Notes under the pieces: model-generated
Databases searched by the model: none
Told to the model about the DNA's origin: nothing
Seen by the model: only the letters and a program-made list of their open reading frames with translations
Shown here: in pieces, positions 57,029-64,000 of the stretch
Layout: each line of letters opens with the position of its first letter
Position numbering within the stretch: position 1 is the stretch's first letter
Position numbers and translations under genes: made by a program
Assembly (NCBI GenBank): GCA_024760905.1
Contig: CM045745.1
Span: 12,419,782 to 12,483,781, forward strand
Source of the DNA: Plotosus lineatus
Lineage: Eukaryota > Chordata > Actinopteri > Siluriformes > Plotosidae
Direction of reading: 5' to 3'
Length of the DNA: 64,000 bases

Positions 57029-57609
57029 AGTAATAAGTGATTTCTGGACAGTATTTTTACTTTTTGCTTAAGTCATAACAGTCCAGATTAAGCTGAGGTG
57101 CTACACATTAATAAGTAACAAAGCAGTGCACGAGCCACTTGGCAAATGGAGCAGCTTCACCTTTGCAAGAAAAGACCACATTTGTATTCAAACTCACTGC
57201 TCAATGCTGTGCAATAATCTGTATGCTCTGTTCAATGAACCTGAATATCTCTGTTAAAATCGCCACATTAGCCATCATTAAATATTATAGACTGAGATAC
57301 AAGCCATGTAAAAAATATTGCAATAACAAAATTACAAACGATCAGTTAAATGTGCTATTGTGGCAACTGGTGCACATCTGCACTCTCTCACAGATAAGCT
57401 GTTAGCATTTGGTGACAGACCAATGATTCCAGCAATGATAACATTTTTAGCAGCTCATGCACATTATGACAAGCACTCTGATCCTTTATCAGCATAGAAA
57501 TTTACCACATGCAGCAAACACAATGAATTTTGCAATGGAGGTTACATGAGAGATTATTGTTCGCGTTTTCTGGCTTTATACCTTGTACAGTAGCAGAATT
57601 GAGCTCAAT
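57029..57609. other. Unique DNA
   Basis: No gene or repeat recognised. The 88-codon frame at 57139-57405 lacks features. Confidence 0.4.
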
Positions 57610-57620
57610 CCTGTACAGTA

Positions 57621-57756
57621 CATTCATTCATTCATTCATTCATTATCTGAACCATTTAATCCTAATTATGGTCTCAGGGAGGCTGGCGCCCATCTCGGCC
57701 GACTCTGGGCAAAGGAAGAGCACACCTTATACAGCTCACCAGGCTATCGCGGCACC
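57621..57756 (-). repeat. Tail-only SINE insertion with TSD
   Basis: Minus strand starts near GTGCCGCGATAGCCTGG and holds just the L2-type tail with six GAAT repeats. The TSD is CCTGTACAGTA (57610-57620) and CCTGTACAATA (57757-57767). Confidence 0.82.
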
Positions 57757-57927
57757 CCTGTACAATATGACGTAAATCTCAAATGATACAAAAATCCATA
57801 TACAGCATCTCAGTAATGGTATTATTTCTAAGTGGACAGTAAAAGTTATTATAAAGTCTTATGACCCCCCCCCCCAATATTTTACAAAGACTATTGAAAT
57901 TAAATTTCTCGAAGTTGAAACTCAGTA

Positions 57928-58033
57928 CATTCACTCACCACTTATTTTCCAGAGTGACCTGTCCCTACCTCAGCCCAAAGTGGGAAGTGGGTTACACCCT
58001 CCAAACAGCTCGCCAGATCATTGCAGGGCAACA

Positions 58034-58070
<37 letters not shown>

Positions 58071-58263
58071 CCATTCACACTCACATGTAGGGTAATTTGG
58101 AACAGCCATTTATCCTGATGTACATGTCTTTAGACTGCAGGAAGAAACCAGAGTGCCTAGAGGAAGCTCACACAAGCACAAAAAGAAACACATGAGCCTG
58201 GGACTTGAACACAGGTCGTTCTTGCTGTGAGATGAACGTGCTAACCGCTACACCATGCTGCTT
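57928..58263 (-). repeat. V-SINE with internal (CA)n expansion
   Basis: Minus strand head near 58250 (TAGCGGTTAGCACGTTC), core about 58110-58190, tail to 57928. A 37-bp CA array (58033-58069) sits where other copies have a few CA units after GAATGGTTG, showing microsatellite birth inside a SINE. Confidence 0.85.
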
Positions 58264-58369
58264 CCAAACTTAATACAATAAAAGTTAATGCTACAGTGTG
58301 ATCGTCTGAATTTTAATGAGCAAATAGACAAAAGCCTTTGATTGGATAATTACTCCAGTGATTATTATG

Positions 58370-58637
58370 TTGTCACTGCTGTCTCCCTATGCAGCTAACT
58401 GGGTTATCAAAGACCGAACATATTTTTCACGGTCTATGCTGAAAAGTATGTAAAAGAACCATTGCTGAATTTTGTCAAGAGTAGGCGATAGCCGTCAGCG
58501 TCTTTCTGCCCTGTGATGGTCTGCCGAGCTGTTTGGGATGTACTCTGCCCTCATCCAGTATCGGGCGCCAGCTTCCCCACAAGCCTAATTCGGATTAGGT
58601 GATTCAGAAAATGAATGAATGAATGAATGAATGAATT
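58370..58637 (+). repeat. SINE-B, 5'-truncated, L2-type tail
   Basis: Starts at TTGTCACTGCTGTCTCCC (linker), then body (TGTAAAAGAACCATTGCTGA) and tail (GATTAGGTGATTCAGAAAAT, GAAT repeats). The TSD is ATTATTATG at 58361-58369 and 58638-58646. Confidence 0.88.
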
Positions 58638-58841
58638 ATTATTATGCTTCAGCTGGCAACATGATACGAAATCTTAATTAATGTAGTGAGTACCTGTAGT
58701 GACCCAGTCTACAAAGTCGTCCCCTTCTTTTCTTTCTTTTATTGTTTATTAATTTATACTATTTATGTATCTATTTATTTATTTACTTATATAATATATA
58801 TGCATGTGTGTATGTTTGTATTTGTATCTATTTTTGCACCC

Positions 58842-58925
58842 ACTACTGATGGTACCGCAAGAGCCTGTAACAGTGAATTTCTCCATTGTGAGATTAATAA
58901 AGCTGTATCTTATCTTATCTCTTCT
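58842..58925 (+). repeat. LINE-type 3' end with (ATCTT)n tail
   Basis: GTGAATTTCTCCATTGTGAG then GATTAATAAAGCTGTATCTT and ATCTT repeats, a common fish retroelement 3' end. No coding part is attached. Confidence 0.5.
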
Positions 58926-59600
58926 CATTTCTTAAACATGTTGGAGGATGTATCCTTTGGGACTGGAAAACATGTCACCGTGTTGTTTCAGAACGGTCAA
59001 GTTATTGGCCTACGTCAAACAAACAAAAAACGGAGGTAAAATTTCCACAGTTAGGTTTAAAACTGTTCAGTACATTCATAAAACCTGGAAGGATGGCGTT
59101 GAATCTTTAATATTACAATAAATGTGGTGGTAAAAACATTGACTTATTTGCCATCATGTATGTGCTTATAAATGACACTTTAATTGACTTTATAAATGAC
59201 CTTTACGGTCATGTAAATGACCTGATCGTCCCATCATTGGGAATTTTCTTCTCTGATGGCATAAATATAAAACTTTGGAACAAATAATGAAGGTGTGATT
59301 TGTGTAGCATGAGTAATCATTTTCACACATGAACTGGCATCACGGAGTCCATTATTAGCCCGAATGTAAGTGTCTGGGATGCGCTGGAGAAAACTTTACA
59401 CCGTGCATTCCCAACATGAGCTCATAACATGAAGACTGTGGTAAAAGTTGTGACAGCTCATGAGTTTATTAAAACATAGGTGCACAGCACATGAATGCAG
59501 TAATCAAAGCTAAAAACCAACAAAACTGGAGTATGTGATGTTTTCTCTCCGGAATTGACAGGATTGATTTCATTTTCTCCTCAAACTATTGCTGATCATA
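58926..59600. other. Unique DNA, conserved-element-like in part
   Basis: No gene. 59080-59300 is AT-rich, repeat-free and contains TTTAATTGACTTTATAAATG-type sequence. Confidence 0.4.
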
Positions 59601-59612
59601 TGAGTCATAATT

Positions 59613-59938
59613 GGCAGCACAGTGGCGCAGTGGTTAGTACATCTTCATCATCGCAAAAAGGTCCTGGGTTCGGTTCCTAGGTTTGGATGTTTCTGTGTGG
59701 AATTTGCACGCTCTGCCCATGTTGCATGGGGTTTCCCTCTGGAAACTGTGGCTTCTCCTACATTCAAAAGACACGCCCAGTAGGCTGATTGGCTGTTCCA
59801 AATCACTCCTGTGTGACTAGTTGTGTGGGTGTGGGTCCTGCGATGACCGCGGTGTATCCCGCCCTTGCCCAGCGTTGGCTGAGATTTGTACCAGCCTCCC
59901 CACGAACCTAATTAGAATTAAGCTGCTTTGAAAATGAA
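59613..59938 (+). repeat. V-SINE, full-length with TSD
   Basis: A box CAGTGGCGCAGTGGTTAG, B box GGGTTCGGTTCC, core (GGAATTTGCACGCTCTGCCC, ATTCAAAAGACACGCCC) and tail (CCTAATTAGAATTAAGCTG). A perfect 12-bp TSD, TGAGTCATAATT, lies at 59601-59612 and 59939-59950. Confidence 0.93.
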
Positions 59939-59950
59939 TGAGTCATAATT

Positions 59951-60925
59951 ATTAATAGGGGGGGGGGGGGAAGCAAACTAAAAAAAAAGTGCATTGGTGA
60001 TATCAGGCTATTGTATCGCACTGTATGCCTCTGCATGTCTATCATTTTGCTGTTTGAGTCTGGTGAGTCTTGACTCACTGCGATTATAGCGAGTTCAAGT
60101 GCCAAAAAATCATGAATCTAAAAAAAGCTTTGCTGGTGTTGCAAAGCAACTGCTTCTTCCTGTCATTCCGGAACGAAACCCCACCAACGGCAAAGACCGG
60201 ATCACGTTTCATGGGGCCGGGAGAGGGGAAAATGCTAAGTCCACATAAAGCAGTGCAACCAGAAACCTGGAAAGGTGGAAGCCAATGTTGTCAGAGATAG
60301 TGATATGAGCTTCGGATCTTCATATCAGGCTGCCGCACGCGTCCGACTCTTCACAGTGGTGTCAGGGTCAATAGAGTGTAATGCATCTGTTTCACCATGC
60401 TAGAAATAGGCAGAAGTGCTGATCCATGTCATCTGACGCTCTTAACGTGCAGACATAATTAAGATATCATATAGAGTGAGTTAAATTGTAATCCACAGTG
60501 TAAATCTTTGTCTATACAGTCTTCTTTTAGACATGTTTATGTTTTGTGACCGATTTTATGAGCTGGCACACGATGTAAAGTATTGTAAATCTGATCATTT
60601 TAGCTGTTGGTAAACATGACCTGTAGTGTAACTATGTTTGAGTCCTGTTGTCTGCCTGGTGCTGTTATAATTAGCCCTGCTTTAGAACTAGAGTGTGTGT
60701 CTACTGCAAGCATCTCTTTCACACTTGCATAATTTCCTCACTCGAAGGCAGCGGGACAGACAAAAGGTGTAAGAGAATAGATGTCCCTTTTTTAACCTTT
60801 ATCAAGCAGGGGGTTATTTTCCTGTTATAGCATCCCAAACTCCCAAAATAGCTTACATTTTGGTGGGATGCGTGGGCTGGAAGGAATTTGAGGCTTGTAA
60901 CTAAAACGATTTGGTGCCATACTGG
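59951..60925. other. Unique DNA
   Basis: Includes a G run near 59959-59970. No supported gene. Confidence 0.45.
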
Positions 60926-60928
60926 GGG

Positions 60929-60978
<50 letters not shown>

Positions 60979-61072
60979 TTGTGGGTGGGGGGGGGTGACT
61001 TGTGTGCGTCATTCCAAAAATATTTCTTTTGACGTCATGGCTGTAAGCTGCCTGGTTGTGGGTAGGCACTGT

Positions 61073-61141
<69 letters not shown>
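60926..61141. repeat. Two (GT)n arrays and a (GA)n array
   Basis: GT at 60930-60975, GT at 61076-61110, then GA at 61115-61141, separated by about 100 bp of unique sequence. Confidence 0.95.
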
Positions 61142-61145
<4 letters not shown>

Positions 61146-62455
61146 TGAGCATAGCCTATGCCAGTGTCTTGTGGCGTTTGCTCTGTGCCACAGAGTGTCC
61201 ACTTTGCAAATGAAAAGCCACACCACAAGACTGCATGGCATTTAGTCTAGTGTCTTTTCCTGGCTTTCTGAAAGCAGTGTAGATAGATAAGCTTGATTTG
61301 CCACATGCAGTCTTATTTTTGACCTCTCACCACTGTGAGTAATTTTACTGTCGTTTTATTTTGCTCACAGATGCCTCATGCGGATCGTGAGTATAGTGTA
61401 TATACTGATGTGTTCTGGGTTGAGTATTATATTAAAGAACCAGCCTCTGCCTCCTATTTCCACAGGTGATGCCTGTCTCCACAATATCATCCAAACCCTG
61501 ATTTCACCCTGGAGCTATCCATATATTGCCTAGATTATTAAAAGGAAATCAAATTGCCCTATATTGTTTCATATTCTTATTGCTTTTTCCTAGCCCATGG
61601 TCCAACACACACCACAAAGCACAAATCTGAAAGCATTCTATATTTAGGTTCCCACATGTGCACATGTTGATAGCAGCATGTGTGTATATTTATTAGCCAA
61701 GGCGAAGGATTTCAGTTTGCATCATGCAGTGAAGACTGCGCTTGTGTGTTAACTGGCAAATCGCCGCTGGCTTGCCTCCCTGCCAGAGCTGGTTATCTCC
61801 ATTGTGACCGTGGAGGCACCACAAACAGTGACCAAGATGCAACTGCTCTGCTCTTCCTTCTTGCAAAAATGATTTTGGATAGTATACATTTTATTCGAGC
61901 TTCATGTTCTTTATTTTGGATATACAGTACTGTAATTAATCTGCTAAATATTAATTAATTTCTAATAATACAAAGTATTAAATGCAGAATCTGAAACGAT
62001 CATGTGATTCAAGGACATCTTTTTCATTAAAAGTGAAATGAGAATCCTTATGATAGATGGATAAAAGTCGTAAATGCCACATAAGCTACATTAAATTCCT
62101 TGCTTACTGAGGTTTAGATAAGCAATTAACAAAATGAATAGTCACAGCAGTTCCCCTGGGGTTATGGCTATGAAAAAGTTTCTTCAATTTTAAATGGTTC
62201 TGTTTTGCTACCAATTATGTACCATTTGAGGAAGATCTTTGTCCTATGACGTGCAACTCTTCCTGCAAAAAAACTATGCAAACACTGAGATGTTGAATAG
62301 ATATAGAAGGTGAATATGTACAGTGTACTTTTGACATCCAACATGCTGTATATAAATTCTAAATTACATTTTTCAGAAACCCCGTAGAATAACATGCAGA
62401 ATACAGGTCAATAGAAATTAGTATAATAATATTGCATATGCATTTCTATCAATGC
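61142..62455. other. Unique DNA
   Basis: No gene. The block 61680-61860 is comparatively GC-rich and repeat-free. Confidence 0.4.
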
Positions 62456-62665
62456 AGCCAAGGCGGTGACGTAGTGGTCAGCACATCCACCTTGCATGTC
62501 TGTGTGGAGTTTGCACATTTTCCCAGTGCTTGTGTGGGTTTCATCTGGGTCCTCCAGTTTCCTACCATAGCCCGAAGACTATCTGAAGACTATGTTGACC
62601 CAAGGTGTGAGTGTCGGTATGAAATCCTATGTGTGTCGGCCTTGTGCTAGACTAGTTACAGTTCA
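62456..62665 (+). repeat. V-SINE, 3'-decayed
   Basis: A box (GTGACGTAGTGGTCAGCAC), core (GGAGTTTGCACATTTTCCCA, GTGTGGGTTTCATCTGGGTC) and CCCAAGGTGTGAGTGTCGG. The B box and L2-type tail are lost. Confidence 0.8.
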
Positions 62666-62879
62666 GGATTGAGGGGAAGGCAGAAGAAAAAATCTGCAGG
62701 ACCCCTAAGAATTTTACTGGACCTCACTTTTTCTGAAATATTAATTATGTGATAATGTGTTATGTTTTTTCATTGACTTGTTTACCTGTCTATATGTTTG
62801 ATGTACAATAGCGATTATAACTGAATAAGAAACATACATGTAAACCAATTCTCTATCATATACAACTCCGAAAACATAT

Positions 62880-62988
62880 AGAAATGAGACAACATTGTCG
62901 AAATGAGAAGGGCATTCCTACTTCATAGTTTTTTGAAGATCGCGGCCAGGTCTGGTCTACATTATCCGCGATATTCAAGGGATGACTG
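62880..62988. mobile_element. Tigger-like end fragment
   Basis: In reverse: CAGTCATCCCTTGAATATCG then CGGATAATG, a Tigger-type terminus. The TA outside (62989-62990) opens directly into a TA/GT microsatellite. Confidence 0.55.
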
Positions 62989-63360
<372 letters not shown>

Positions 63361-63387
63361 CCATTATGAAATGACATTTTTATTAAC

Positions 63388-63550
<163 letters not shown>

Positions 63551-63826
63551 CAGTAGTAAACACCACACACACACACACAAAACAGTGTATTGTATACACA
63601 TTAAATGTTTATTGTGGCACTGCGGGCCACGCCCACAAGCAGGACACCCAGAGCATTTTAAGAAGTGGAATTCAAAGCGCATTCCCTGCTTGACAGATCG
63701 GAGGTCCAAAGTCAACTTTAACTTGGAAGTCCAGATGAGCCGCATTTTGCTCACATGCGCCACATTTATTAAACATTGACTGAATTAAACAACTGAAAAA
63801 ACTAAACTAAAAACTAAAGAGTTAAG

Positions 63827-63828
<2 letters not shown>

Positions 63829-63871
<43 letters not shown>

Positions 63872-63881
63872 CTCTCTCTCT

Positions 63882-63931
<50 letters not shown>

Positions 63932-63956
63932 CTTTCTCTTTCACATACACACACGT

Positions 63957-64000
<44 letters not shown>
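63829..64000. repeat. Microsatellite complex (CT)n(CA)n, runs off the window
   Basis: CT with interruptions, GCGCGC, a CA array, CTCTTTCTCTTT, then CA to the window edge. Confidence 0.97.

Noticed and set aside
60070..60300. 76-codon frame with a moderately GC-rich end
   Set aside because: No protein family resemblance, no splice evidence; left as unique DNA.

Overview
The window looks like non-coding DNA from a ray-finned fish, probably a teleost. It is AT-rich, crowded with AC/GT, AT and GA microsatellites, and filled with decayed transposons of fish type: an RTE-clade LINE, V-SINE and other tRNA-derived SINEs, Tc1-like, Tigger/pogo-like and hAT-like elements. I found no host protein-coding exon I would defend and no tRNA, rRNA or bacterial-style gene. 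Species cannot be fixed from sequence alone. Clade names rest on motif recognition without a database search.

Layout. 1-15 kb: mostly unique AT-rich DNA with a few SINEs, a compound microsatellite (2.04-2.22 kb), a 490-bp purine tract (4.56-5.05 kb) and a CpG-containing stretch of unknown origin (10.5-15 kb). 15.2-17.8 kb: a nest of Tigger-like elements. 18-20.8 kb: a SINE cluster and one unexplained 116-codon frame. 22.7-23.8 kb: a Tc1-like element split by a V-SINE. 24.2-25.9 kb: Tigger derivatives, including a large inverted repeat and a 395-bp MITE. 26-30.3 kb: SINEs and a near-complete RTE LINE with target-site duplication (TSD). 31-34.8 kb: SINEs, a palindromic MITE, a Tc1 remnant and a truncated RTE. 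35.8-40 kb: a second LINE family, a perfect 56-bp palindrome, a SINE and a third RTE fragment. 41.7-48.1 kb: V-SINEs, hAT-like MITEs, Tc1 fragments and a second long RTE copy. 48-64 kb: SINEs in unique DNA, grading into very long CA/CT microsatellites at the right edge.

The most informative pattern is the modular build of one SINE family, here called SINE-B. A tRNA-like head and a conserved body (around TGTAAAAGAACCATTGCTGA) occur with two different 3' tails. Most copies carry an L2-type tail (CCTAATTAGGATTAAG, then GAAT repeats), which the V-SINEs here share. Two copies instead carry a tail made of the 5' end of the resident RTE LINE joined to its 3' end. Several SINE-B copies start at almost the same point inside the body, with clean TSDs. 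The four RTE copies (27.1-30.3, 34.0-34.7, 38.6-39.7 and 45.1-48.1 kb) are plausible partners for the RTE-tailed form. All four are inactivated.

Stretches between repeats contain several gene-desert blocks with a non-repetitive, conserved-element-like texture, but conservation cannot be judged from one genome.
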